Shown here piece after piece: positions 34,680-45,371 of a stretch of 64,000 nucleotides of DNA. The DNA comes from Zygnema cylindricum (Eukaryota > Streptophyta > Zygnematophyceae > Zygnematales > Zygnemataceae): assembly GCA_037447655.1 (NCBI GenBank), contig JBBHKE010001244.1:531137-595136 (forward strand), written 5' to 3'. The notes beneath the pieces were generated by a model, which saw only the letters and a list, made by a program, of their open reading frames with translations, had not been told where the DNA came from and did not search any database. Each line of letters opens with the position of its first letter. Position 1 is the first letter of the stretch. Position numbers and translations under genes: made by a program.

Positions 34680-34972
34680 TCATACAATATCAAGTTGGAA
34701 AGCAGTTTAAAGTTAACCAGCGACGAAAGGTTGAACTATAACATACTTGAATGGTGGAAAACAAAATAAAATGTATGTGCGAAAGATGGAGGATTTCCTA
34801 TTCTAGCTGGTGTCGCTAGATCTATTCTAGCTATTTCGGCTTCTAGCTCCATGTCCGAATGCAATTTTTCGGATGCCGAAAACACGATAACAAAGAAGAG
34901 GAGCTCACTAGCGTCTTAAGTGTTAGTGATCTCTTGTGTGTTAGATACAACCGAGATCTTTTAAATGAATAG
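34680..34972 (+). pseudogene. hAT transposase C-terminus (dimerisation domain), decayed
   Basis: Reading from about 34680 gives a stretch with the hAT C-terminal dimerisation (hATC) signature: NILEWWKTK, then FPILAGVARSILAISASSS, SECNFSDAENTITKKRSSLA, and after a frameshift SDLLCVRYNRDLLNE followed by TAG at 34970-34972. The family pattern LxWW, P.L..(A)R.IL.I.ASS..SER.FS.A.....KKRS.L and L.C.RYN.DLL is plain. An in-frame TAA (34767-34769) and a frameshift near 34914 kill it. The rest of the transposase is not detected upstream, where simple repeat and AT-rich DNA occur. It is a plausible fossil of the autonomous source for hAT-type MITEs here, but direct linkage is not shown. Confidence 0.85.
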
Positions 34973-35707
34973 TTTTATGTTTTGTTTTGTTTCTAATTAT
35001 TGTTATGTTTTTAGTATTAGTTATATTGGTTTTTTTTTTCTTTGAAATTTTTGTTGTATTTCACAATTTTTCTTGTGTTATTATTATTATTTTTTAACCG
35101 GAAGGCTTATTCTTATCAAATTAGCAAAGCATCGTATTTATACCAAATTTAGATTTATAGATTTTGCGTATTTTTTAGTTTGAGGTTGAGAATTTGTATA
35201 ATAGAGTCGAAAATAGGACGAGGTTGTGATTTGTTCATTTCTATAGTTAATACTACAAAGTAATTTTGGCTTTTTTTGCTTATCACAATGTGTTTTTGGC
35301 TAATTGATTTTTTATGTGAAAAACTAAGATTTTTTTTTTGAACATACATATTTAAAACTTTACCTTTTAGCATAATTCATAACATAGTATCGTAGTCGAA
35401 AGAAAAACCGCCCAAAAAATGTAGCGAAAAATTTAAATTTGCGAGAGAATAAAAATTAATATAAGAGTTTAAAACATTAATATAAGAGTTACACGCCAAA
35501 TTAGGAAAAAATCTTTTGAGGGAGGTGACTGTCGATGAAAAAAAATATTCATAAAGGATAAACTAGAGTAAAACTTTTTTTTGAGAAAACGAAAAACCCC
35601 AAACTAGAGTTGATAAAATTAATTATTTTTTTACTCTAATCATTTATTTACGATGATTACGACTCGCGGTGTAATAAATGCTTAACGCTAATAATAATTA
35701 GCTTTGT
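34973..35707. other. AT-rich intergenic DNA with a MITE family B right end
   Basis: The right terminus TTACGATGATTACGACTCGC then GGTGTA at 35650-35673 matches family B MITEs; a CTAGAGTAAAAC word at 35564 may be part of the same element. No gene. Confidence 0.5.
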
Positions 35708-36245
35708 GATTTTGTACTTTTTCGGATACGGGTGGGTACGGGTAGTCGCGAGAAATCGAGTTTCGGTTAACTTTTATCTTCGTAAACGCATTTCGGGTAA
35801 CGGTTAACAATTTAGGAGCGTGACATAACCTGGTCGAGCATAGGGTACTCAGATTTTGAAAAAAAAAACGGTCGGTTAATTTTGACTTTTGCGACCTGTG
35901 TTTAGGGCCCAATGGGCCGAAATCCTAACGGCTGCCCCCAACCCTAACGGCTGACCCCAGTTGGGCCCAAAATACTGGTGTTGCATATCGGTTACTTCCA
36001 ATCACGACAAAGTCGATATTATCAGATATCGATGATAAACGGGGTCAGAGGTCGCAAAAGTCTAAATTTTAGATAACCGAAACCGACATTCTATTTTTCA
36101 AAATCTGAGTACTTGACGCCTGATCGGGTTATGTCACGCGCCTAAATTTTTACCTGTTACCCGATACGCGTATACGAAAATAAAAGTTAATCAAAACTTG
36201 ATTTCCCGCGACTACCCGTACCCGATTGTACCCGAATAAGTACAA
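35708..36245. repeat. Long inverted repeat, ~200-bp arms
   Basis: 35708-35905 and 36047-36245 are reverse complements at high identity: left arm has GGGTACGGGTAGTCGCGAGA and GAGCGTGACATAACCTGGTC; right arm has GACCTGATCGGG-like CGGGTTATGTCACGCGCC and CGCGACTACCCGTACCCGA. Spacer is about 140 bp. The right arm is part of the hAT element 36046-36514; the left arm is a second copy in reverse, ending TTTTGCGACCTGTG at about 35904. Confidence 0.8.
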
Positions 36246-36600
36246 AATTAGTGGTACATCTCCCTTATACCTTCCACGATACCAAAAGTACAAAGTACAA
36301 TAATGTTGGATACAATGGATAGTATGGACAGTACAAAACATTCAATTTTTTTCATTTTTTGCTTACCCGACCGTAACCGTTTTTTTTTTTTTTGTGAATC
36401 ACCCGCCTTAATCCTCCCGGACACCCAAATTTGGCACCCGAATCCGTTCCGGATCCGAAGCGGGTGGTCGGGTAACGGTCGGTTACGGTTTCGGGTAACC
36501 GTTTGCGACCTCTGAACGGGGTCGATACATTGCTCCGGGACCGAAAAATAATTTTGCGATATGTTGGGGAGTAAGGGATTTCGAACATATTTCATAATCC
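35974..36600. mobile_element. Older hAT-type element, interrupted, right end unclear
   Basis: TGGTGTTGCATATCGGTTA at 35974 resembles the left TIR of the 22398-23268 element, followed by GATATTATCAGATATCGAT. After the nested 36046-36514 insertion, sequence resumes CGATACATTGCTCCGGGACC and GCGATATGTTGGGG, collinear with the 22398 element (TATCGGTCTGGGACC...). The right TIR is not found before the LINE at 36672. Confidence 0.55.
36046..36514. mobile_element. Non-autonomous hAT-type element, 469 bp, nested
   Basis: Starts CAGAGGTCGCAAA and ends TTTGCGACCTCTG, a perfect 13-bp TIR; CAGAGG is a standard hAT terminus. It is flanked by identical 8-bp repeats AACGGGGT at 36038-36045 and 36515-36522. 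The interior is rich in CGGTTA/TAACCG and ACCCG words, probable subterminal motifs. No coding capacity. Confidence 0.9.
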
Positions 36601-36671
36601 ATTCCGTAACATAATAAGAAAATGCAATATGAAAGAAGAATACGGAATAAATGCACAGTGATAATCACTTC

Positions 36672-39600
36672 TTTATTCCAAAAAGAGCGATGGAAAATTC
36701 CATCAAGGTACAAAAGGGTTCAAAAAAGAAAATAAACGCTTAATACTAAAAAATAGCCAAAGAAAACAAAGGTAAAGAAAACATGTGAAGACACCAAATC
36801 TAATTAGAATAACTACCAAAACTAAGCAAGTTTACTAAAGATGACATTATACAAAGGGAAAAACTACACAACCCTAACAAACTAAACTCCACACCCTCGA
36901 AGATCGTGGATGTGGATTGGATCCCTTGGTGGAAGATCTGGGAGGCCCCGCCTGTCATCCGCCACTTGCCGCAGAAGGGCCGCGGCTTGTGCCCGTTGAA
37001 GAGCAACTGATACTCGTTGATGGTAAAACGAAACAAGAAGGCTCGGGGGAGGGCTCCTGGACCCCGAGACTCAAATGTCTTATTCGCACAATTGCGGAGG
37101 AAGTCATCAAAAGACTTGTCCAAAGTACCGGAAATTTATGCGGCAAATTGCAAAAATTGGTCCGCTGGGTCTCGGTGAGCGTAATCTCTTTCCTTAGAAG
37201 TTGCTGCATCCCAAGCCGCCACGCCCGTATGTACCGGCAAGCGAGAAGAAACGTGGGTCCCAGTCGGATCCGTGAGGACCACATCACCCAAAGTCCTCCC
37301 AGCCCCATGGAGGAAAACCAAATCAACCCGCGGACTTCGAAAGCCATTAGAGTGGGAGCGAGGAGGTAGTACATGAGAAACTTCGCGCCTCACGGTGTAG
37401 CCTGCGTCTGTGCCAATTGCAGAAATTGAGTCGCGAACCAAATCATGCGCAACATTAAGTTCACCGCCCTTAGAGCAACGGAGTAGATGAATCCCGTCCG
37501 AGTCGATAGGTTGGTTACAAACACAATGGGGTCGCCCAAGAAGCGCAGGGTGAGGCAAACCCAAACGAAGACGTACGACAGATGTGAACTAGTCAGACGT
37601 GAGACCAAGTTTTGAAAAACTCGGCGTGGCTTGCAACGAAGCACCATCCACCGACCCAGAACACGAACGCAGTCGAGTACGCGATTGAGCACAAGGTAGC
37701 ACGTTTAAAAGGTTATGGAATTCAGCGGCTACCAATTGCTCAGTTATACGTTGTTGGAGATGAAAGTTGTTGTCGAAAATAAGAGTTGGAAATGGTGGAA
37801 CCTAATTTCGTGCATCAGGTGGGAGGAGTGCACGCGCGGTGAGAAGAGCTCATGAAAAGGAAGAAGGTTTTCCTCCACCTTATGGACAACCTGGGCTAAG
37901 ATTGGAACGTCATCGATGATAAATCAAGAGGTGATGGCAGGTGCCACTAAAGCCCAACTACTCAAACATGCCACCGGAGCAACTCTAACCATGGAATCAA
38001 ACCTAATAAGCCGCCATTCGAAATAGGGAGACATGCTTGTTGGCGAGCAAACGAGCCCTCTGGCTGATCAAAAATCCCATGCTCAACAAGGTGGTGGAGT
38101 AGGCCTAAAATTTTGTCGTTGAAGTCCTTAAGAGAAGACAAAAATGAGGGCGTTGGTGGGACACTTAGGGCAAGATAAAGAGGACGTTGAGCAAAACATC
38201 GAGTGAGGATTGCGAAAGCCACTTGGGAGTCGGAGAGCTTAGGAAGGTCATCCGAGTGCGAGAGGTCCTCCAATAAAATATCACTAACAACTTGGTTCAC
38301 AAACGATGGGGTTCCAATAGGAGATCCTAAAGCTTTAATTCTCTCTGTTGAAGAAGTGATTCGAAAACCCATAGGGACGGGTAGTCGGAAGGTAAGCCTT
38401 GGGAGCACCACGATACACATTTGGATGGCTTTACTGATAAACCGATCTTACAAAGTTGCTTTGCAAAATCTGTGAAGACAGACAAAACTTGGTCTCGGGG
38501 ACCGACAATATGCGTATCATCCGCAATCGAATGGAATAAACAACCTGGAAAAGCCGCTGCAGAGTTCTGCAATGCTTGAAGGTGAGCCAACGCAAAGAGG
38601 GGTGCCCTTAAAGGATCACGTTGGCCAATGCTAGTCGGAGATTCTAAAGTGGCAACATCACCAAAAAGACCGCCAAGAGGAAAGATGAGGGGGCTTCGAC
38701 GAGAATAAAATGCACGCACAAAAGGGAAAATCTGGTTAATCGGCGATGGAGCATGCCTTTATTCTCGAAAGATAGCATTACGACTAGCCGTGTTAAAGGC
38801 GTTGGCAACATCCACTTGAAGGACCACAATATCCGGATGGAGGTCTAGAAGAGCCCGAAGGCCATGAACAACTGCCTCACAACCCTCTTTGGTAGCGACT
38901 CCAAATTGGTGCGGTGTAAAGTGGTCATGGAAGGCCCCTTGAAGTTGAATACACATGGCACAAGCCACCAATTGGTACAAAAATTCTCCAATAGCAATAG
39001 GACGAATGCGGCCAGCTGGTTTGGAAACAGCAACGAGACGTGCTGCAGAAAAAAGTGGTATAACATGGTGAGGGACGTCCCCCCGAGCCACCCTAGAAGC
39101 CACTTTAAAGAGAAGGTGAAAACCTTGAGAGGGGGTCTCAAGAGGAAATACATCTCGTAGGAGTTCATAAACCATGTCAGATGGGCCTCCCGCCGAAAGA
39201 TGAGGAGACCGAACTAATGCTTTTGTAAATGCGTCTCGCTCTAAGTCGAAAGACTCGAGTGGATTATGGACCTCAACAAAAGGAAGGATCTCGTCATGGG
39301 CACGAGGATGGAGCAAACGCAAAGCTTCAACTGTTGCCTCTGAAGACGGAGACGGGGTGAAGGGTCGAAGCGCACGAGCAGCTCGAGAAAACTCTCCAGA
39401 ACGACCAAGGTAGACCGCCCGATGTAATCTCGCTGTGGAGCCTGGAAGTTGGGCATGAATCTTAGGAGGGGACATGGAAAGATCTATGACACAATCCGTG
39501 TGCTCCTTTGCAATGACTCCCAATCTCCCCTCAAAAATCGTTGGCAACGAGCCTTCGTCTCATGAGCCCCGCTTGCACCCCCCCTTGTTGGCAAAACCAA

Positions 39601-40560
39601 AACCCAAAGAGGAAATAAGAGGAGTAAGTGCAATGCCGCGTCGTTGGCGATGTCCTCAGCCAATAATGGTAAAGGAAATCAAAGTGCCGTTTGGACAGAA
39701 TCACGAAGATTGCTGGGGATACGAGTGTACAATCGAGGGCGTGGATAACCCAAGTGATAACACCCTAGAACGTCGAGCCGACGAACATATTGCCAATCAG
39801 TAGGAGATGGCTGTTGACGAACAATTGGTGGAGAAGGCTGGCCCTTGTCGAGGGGCGGGATGCCTTTAGGAGTAAAAGGACATGACTTCAAATGCCTCGA
39901 CAAACCGCCACCCGCCACATATAGCTTTCCACACTGGGGATAAGGCACCCTAGTTGGACCAATATTTGATGGTGGGTGCAACGAAGGTGGTTGAGAAAGA
40001 GTGATGGGATTCAAAGGTGAAGAATATTCTTGAAAATGGGGTGGACGGTAAGGGGCAACAATGGGAGGGGGAGGCTCTTTGCTTAAAGGTGGGGATGAAA
40101 TAGGGTTTGTAAAAGGTATTGTTGGTGTGATATCAGGGGGATGTTCAACCCCACATGGGTCTGTGCAAGGGTTGGGAATGATGGAGGGAACCGTGGGTGG
40201 GGGTAATTCTACAGTGGGGAGGGGGAGAGTGGTGCTCTGGGAGGTGGGCAGCAAAGGATTAAGGGTCTCATCTGCGGTGATCAAACGTGGCCGAGCGTGA
40301 TCCGAAGTAGACGGCGACGGGGAACGTGACGCACGCCGTTTGTGAGGGGCCATAAGAGCAAGAGTCAGTGGATGGCGAGCGCTTGTGCTGCTGCGCGCTT
40401 GGTGGTAGTGCACAATTCTCTCGGAAAGCTCCCCTCGGTGGATCGTTATGGGTGGAAGGGTAAAATCCGCCCGCAAAGCTCTCCTTGGTGGGCCCAAGTA
40501 TGTAAAGTAAAAAGGGAAATAAAACAGGCTCCTTGGGTGACAAAAGGAAGATAGTCGAAA
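36672..40560 (-). mobile_element. LINE with C-terminal endonuclease-like region, longest copy (b)
   Basis: Non-LTR retrotransposon read on the minus strand: a 5' leader, an open frame from about 40400, reverse transcriptase from about 39550 to 38200, a post-RT region to about 37700, a C-terminal CCHC-like and endonuclease-like region 37560-37130, then a 3' UTR ending near 36672 (TACCTTGATGGAATTTTCCA). Nucleotide identity with copy a (26174-28396) extends through the 3' UTR, defining one family. The ends are not marked by an unambiguous target duplication. Immediately upstream, 40588-40990 holds two related ~100-bp units that may be 5' UTR monomers. Confidence 0.85.
37136..40395 (-). pseudogene. 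LINE polyprotein: zinc finger, reverse transcriptase, endonuclease-like domain (broken)
   Basis: The likely start is MAPHKRRASRS near 40350. The N-terminal part is Pro/Ser-rich and ends with a zinc-finger-like motif YPQCGKLYVAGGGLSRHLKS then C; the first Cys of CPxC is Tyr here. Reverse transcriptase follows: RIRPIAIGEFLYQLVACA, motif A VVLQVDVANAFN, motif B (GQRDPLRAPLFALAH, altered from QGDPLG), motif C HSIADDTHIVGP, motif D KPSKCVSW. Further on are a C...C...H...C cluster (CVCNQPIDSDGIHLLRC) and RVDLVFLHGAGRTLGDVVL, which resembles the D...D core of restriction-like (PD-D/ExK) endonucleases of R2/NeSL-type LINEs. Frameshifts near 39670, 38760, 38400, 37970 and 37700 inactivate it. The endonuclease assignment is inference. 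Confidence 0.8.
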
Positions 40561-40587
40561 AAACTTGCGGCCGAGAAAAGAAAAAAG

Positions 40588-41080
40588 GAAATCGGTCGAA
40601 ATTGGCAGAAGCGATTACAAAAAGACTAGAGAACGGATAGAGTTGATTCGCCCACGAATAGGAAGGTTTTTGAAAATACTCTCTGTAGAGTATCTACACG
40701 CCAAATTTGGCGCCAGATACTTGAAGAAAATGAGAAAAAACCTTAAGAGGAAATTACGGCTGAAGCTTTTGGAAAAGTGTCATCTAAAAACAATTCCCTC
40801 ATACTAGCTGATCTTACGTAATCTTGATGCCTCACTAATTTCACGCCTAATTGGGCGGCCAAGATGGCAAGAGATGGCCACAGAAAGTAAGAAAGAAATC
40901 AACCGAAACTTGTAGACTCGATTAATGGAAAACGAGAGAGCAGATGTAAATGATTTGCTAACTAATCGAAAGGTTTTTGAAAATACGTTTTTTTAAGTAC
41001 CCTTACGCTAGCCCTTACAGCTTGCCCAAGGTTCGACCCTTTTCCAGCAGAGGACGGTGGCGAATGATGGTTCGAGACTT
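40588..41080. repeat. Two related units upstream of the LINE, possible 5' UTR monomers
   Basis: 40598-40691 and 40891-40984 share order and wording: AATCGGTCGAAA / AATCAACCGAAAC, then AGA.CGATTA, then GAGAACGGATAGAG / GAGAGAGCAGATG, ending GGTTTTTGAAAATAC. They are about 293 bp apart. No coding signal. Confidence 0.4.
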
Positions 41081-41863
41081 AGGGTGCGTCTCTATGTACT
41101 TCAAACTTAGAGATTTTTTTTTTGTTTTTTAGCGCAGATCCGGCGGACGCGGATTTCGGGGTTCATCTATGTGTACGAAACGAAATTGTCCCTTAGGGCG
41201 TGACGATTGTATATGTCGACAATGCCCGTGACGGCTGTCAACGTCTATAATCTGTGATGACCCACGTCATTTTTTGTAACTGCTTGTGACGTCGCGTGAC
41301 TTTTCGTGACATTGTAGACCCACCTCCCTCCAGCCTGTGTCGTTTCACGGTTGAAGAAGATGCGTTTTGACTTTGCGTCTATTGTCGGCTTGACGTGAAA
41401 TGGCATCGGAACCTTGAGACCCCTGCAAAAAAAGAATCTGTACCGGATGGAAATGGACAAAACAAAACAAACTGTGTACTTCTACTTGTCGTATTAGACA
41501 AAAATTGACAAAACATAGCGAATCGTGTACACTTCCACGTCGCTTGAATTCGTTTGAAGTTTTTGAACAAAACATTACACGTGCGAATACGTGTTCCTAT
41601 TTGTTTATAGAAAATCCCTAATTTTAAAACAAATCGGCCCTGTATTTTAAAGATAAGGTTGAAGATGACGTTTTTTGTCGTCGAAGTGGGTCGAAAAACA
41701 CAAGACGACAACATGTAGTACAATTTAAATTCGATGATGACGCAAAATGTACTTCTCTTTTTTTCTATTTTATTGTACGGTTGAAACTTAAGCGGTACGG
41801 CTCTAAGTTTTACAGGAAAACGACAGAAAAAAACCCTTACTTTATCACACATAGACGCACCCT
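41081..41863. mobile_element. Candidate DNA transposon-like repeat, 783 bp
   Basis: Left end AGGGTGCGTCTCTATGTAC and right end CACATAGACGCACCCT are inverted repeats of about 15 bp. The left ~85 bp recurs inverted at 4450-4530. No clear TSD: flanks GAGACTT and TACTTCT differ. Internal frames are not recognised. It may be an old hAT-like or other DNA element. Confidence 0.5.
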
Positions 41864-42160
41864 TACTTCTGCTTGCTCAGCTACAGTAATTAAATTACTA
41901 AAATGCTGAAATGCATGTGGAGCTGAGGTGCATTTACAAAAAGGTTTTACACGCCCAATAACGCCAATTAAATATGTGAAACAGCCCTAACTTTAGTTCT
42001 CATTGGGGGAACTATAGTAACCTATTGAGTGTTGATCAAGATGAACAGAAAGAAAATTTCGCACAACTGCCACACGGCCACAGTTTCGCAAATAGTACTG
42101 TACGGCTTTATGTACAATCATATCGCAAACCAGCCTTTCGTCTGATAAAGTACATGAAAC

Positions 42161-42380
42161 TACACCGCGTACCGCTATTAGGGTTATAATTTTTTTCGCC
42201 ACTTAAAACATCTTTTTTCCGTACACACTTGTCCTTTTTTCGCATGGAGACCGCCAATTAGAAGGTGAGAATCGTGGATTTCAATCGCAACCGTCAGATC
42301 CATAATCCGAAAATTGTGTACGGAGAAAAGTGTGTTAAGTGGCTAAATAATCTTTAACACTAATAGCGATGCACGGTGTA
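42161..42380. mobile_element. MITE, family A (220 bp)
   Basis: Left end TACACCGCGTACCGCTATTA and right end TAATAGCGATGCACGGTGTA. The TIR blocks CGCCACTTAAAACATC and GTGTACGGAGAAAAG mirror each other. The centre is inverted relative to 995-1214. It is immediately followed by another MITE after CAG. Confidence 0.8.
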
Positions 42381-42383
42381 CAG

Positions 42384-42586
42384 TACACCGTGAATCGTTA
42401 TTAGCCTTATGTACGCTATATCGGCACCCCAAAATTTTGACATTGATACATTAAATATAATAAATTACACTATTTAAGGACGTGTACCATAATCTGCCAC
42501 GTCTCCTGGAATTAAATTAGAATTAATGACGCTAATTTTTTCTTTACACTAATAATTTCTATACGCTAATAACGATTCAAGGTGTA
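42384..42586. mobile_element. MITE, family C (203 bp)
   Basis: Termini TACACCGTGAATCGTTATTA and TAATAACGATTCAAGGTGTA. Interior: CGGCACCCCAAAATTTTGAC and ATAATCTGCCACGTCTCCTG. The same element occurs inverted at 45186-45371, with fragments at 23545-23620 and 49286-49450. Confidence 0.8.
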
Positions 42587-42939
42587 CAGTACGTTATAGT
42601 ACAGCTGTACTGTACTGTACTGTACTGTATTCTAATAAGGTACGACCCAGTTTTTGAATATTCAATTTTGGCTCCTCTCAAATTCTGAAACTGAACCCTG
42701 TCCCCTCATGGCGTCAAAACGTTGAAGTTTGAAGGCTGACAGAGAAAATTATTGTTGACATTTGCTCTCTTGATTGCTTTTTTCCCGAGACTTTTGCGGC
42801 TACACCACATTATTCTTTTGCTTTTTCTTTCCATCGTTGGCGCCAACTTGTAGAAGCCGAGGGGAAAGGAAGTGGAGGATAGCCGAGAGACCTTGTGCGG
42901 AGAAATTGTGTGTTCCACATGAACTGCCGAAGGTCTGTG
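42587..42939. other. Intergenic DNA with (GTACT)n
   Basis: 42595-42631 is a GTACT/AGTAC run. The rest has no recognisable gene. Confidence 0.5.
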
Positions 42940-43514
42940 CTTTCTCTCTCTCTCTCTGCCGCTCTCACTCTCTCTCCCACTTCCCCTCTCTTCCTCTCTC
43001 TCTCTCTCTCGCCCTCTCGCCCTCTATCCCGCTCTCCCTCTCTGCTCCTTTCTCTCCCTCTCTCCTCTCTCCCTCTTCCCCACTCTCCCTCTCTTTCTTC
43101 TCTCTCCCCCGCTTACCCGCTCTCCCTCTCTCCCTCTCTCCCTCTCTCCCTCTCTCCCTCTCTCCCTCTCTCCCTCTCTCCCCCTCTCCCCCTCTCCCCC
43201 TCTCCCTCTCTCCCTCTCTCCCTCTCTTCCTCTCCCCCCTCTCTCCCTCTCTCTCTTCCTCTCTGCCTCTATCCCTCTCACCCTTTCCCTCTCTCCTCTC
43301 TCTCTCTCTCCCTCTCTCGCTCGCTCCCTTCCTCCCACTTTGCCTCTCTCTCTCTCTCCTTCTCTCCCTCTCCCCTTCCCCCCCTCTCCCCCTCTTTTTC
43401 TCTACCTCTCCCTCTCTCCCTCCCTCCTCCTATCCCTCCCCCCCTCTCCCCCCCTCTCCCCCCCTCTCCCCCTCTCTCTCCCTCCCTCCCTCTCCTTCTC
43501 CCTCGCCTCGCCTT
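42940..43514. repeat. Long polypyrimidine tract (CCCTCTCT)n
   Basis: About 575 bp of nearly pure C/T on the + strand, with a clean CTCCCTCT array at 43110-43245. It is the longest low-complexity tract in the window and is able to form triplex DNA. The long open frames across it on both strands are Ser/Leu/Pro or Arg/Glu/Gly artefacts. Confidence 0.95.
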
Positions 43515-44448
43515 CTCCATGGCATAATGTACTGTTGGAGATAATTAAACACCATAGCACAACAGCTACTGTGTCGATGAAAAAAATAAAAAAAATAATA
43601 GTAATACAAACACAAATATTAGTGTGGTTTTCCGACAATAATATAACAAATCAGTGTTGTTATTTTTACCAGAATTTTTTTACCAAAGTACGGCGGTTAG
43701 TGTTGTTTTTTACCATAGTATACCATAGTACAAGAATTAGTGTGGTTTCTTAGGGTTTTAAGGCACTGTGGAGAACCTCTTCGGCTGCCGGACACTCGGA
43801 GTATTCACTGCAACCTTTAGGGTTTTTGTGGGAGAAAATAATTTTTATAACCCGAGTGTGTTATAAAAATATGCATGTTGTTATAATAAAGAAAATTATT
43901 TTGAGCAATTTTTCCATTTTTTTTTTTGCCCATACATTTTTTTTTTGCCCATACATTTTATTTTGTTTGAAATGTTTGAAACTTCACTTTAACTTAGTTT
44001 TGACTCCGGTACTAAAATTTCTTCAGGGGCATACACTAATCACTGTGGATTACAGCAGAAAAAATAGAATAAAGGTATAGGTTATTTATTAGTTTGGACT
44101 ACATATCAAAAAGAAAAAAAATACTGTGTCGATTTCTAGTCTCGAGGTCGGACCTTTACTTTTTCTGGATAAAAAAAAAGAAGAAAAAAAATATATATAA
44201 TCACAAAAAAATCATAATCTGTTTTCTTCATAATCCGTTTATAATGATTTGTCACTTATTTGTTTACAAGCAACCTGCACTTCTTATTTATTTATGAAGT
44301 AAAGCCTTATTTATGTGAACAAAATCCACATTAATAAAATCCACATTAATTATTTTTATAACAGTAATTGATGATAGTTAACTTTTGAAGAGTTGTTTTC
44401 AACCGTTGATTCATTCTTTTTTTCTTTTTTTTTTAAATTGATTAGTGG
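43515..44448. other. AT-rich intergenic DNA
   Basis: Contains a duplicated TTTTTTTTGCCCATACATTTT word (43919-43961) and an ACCATAGTATACCATAGTAC tandem (43711-43730). No gene seen. Confidence 0.5.
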
Positions 44449-44593
44449 AGGGGAGAGGGAGAGGTGGGAGTGAGGGAGAGAGAGAGAGAGGGAGAGGGAG
44501 AGGTGGGAGTGAGTAAAAGAGGGAGAGAGAGTGAGAGAGGGTTGAGGAGAGGGAACAAGAGAGGGGGAGAGGGAGGGATGGGGGGAGGGAGAG
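44449..44593. repeat. Polypurine tract (GGGAGA)n
   Basis: About 145 bp of nearly pure G/A on the + strand; GGGAGAGGGAGAGGTGGGAG recurs twice. It is opposite in strand sense to the 42940-43514 tract. Confidence 0.9.
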
Positions 44594-45185
44594 ACAGAGC
44601 TACAAGTAATTTTATAAAGTGTACACATTTTGTAATTTTATTCTACTATTTTAGTGTGGATGTGAGTTTTTTTGCACAATATTTTCTATTTTCTTTTAAC
44701 TTCAGTACAATTCCCCCAAATAAGTGGATGTGACACTAACTCATACTAACAAACTTTTGCTAACCCACACTATTCTAAACTTTATTCATAATTTCTGAAA
44801 ATTGTTTCATAAAAGAATTTGTTTTCGGATCAGTTTGTTCTAGTCTTTGTTAGAAATAAAAAGGTATCTCACAAATATTGTGGAGTCATTGTAATTTCTT
44901 TCGACCAAGTTGTAAAAAAAAATGGAAGCTGTAAGTAAAAGAAAAAAAACTTAAAAACAAAAAGGTTTTGTAATGGTAGTAGGAAATCCTCTTGCATTTA
45001 AGAGAGTTTTTATTTTATGAAGTTAGAAAAGGGTTTTTGGATTAAAATGGAATTGGACCAAAACCCCAAGAGTGTCAAAACCCCAAAAATATTGGCATGA
45101 AAAAAAATAAAAAAAATAATAAACCTTTTAAACCTTTTAAAAACCTTTTTTTTTCCTTATAAATGGAATGAAATGAATTGATAAC

Positions 45186-45371
45186 TACACCTTGAATCGT
45201 TATTAGCGTATAGAAATTATTAGTGTAAAAAAAAAATTAGCGTCATTCATTCTAAATTAGTGCCAGGAGACGTGGCAGATTATGGCCCACGTCCTTAAAT
45301 AGTGTGATTCAATGTCAAAATTTTGGGGTGCCGATATAGCGTACATAAGGCTAATAACGATTCACGGTGTA
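45186..45371. mobile_element. MITE, family C, inverted copy (186 bp)
   Basis: TACACCTTGAATCGTTATTA at the left, TAATAACGATTCACGGTGTA at the right, interior GGAGACGTGGCAGATTATGG and TCAAAATTTTGGGGTGCCGA: the reverse complement of 42384-42586. Confidence 0.8.

Noticed and set aside
42774..43544. 256-residue Ser/Leu/Pro-rich protein on the + strand, and Arg/Glu/Gly-rich frames on the minus strand
   Set aside because: They are translations of a polypyrimidine/polypurine repeat that is open in several frames on both strands.
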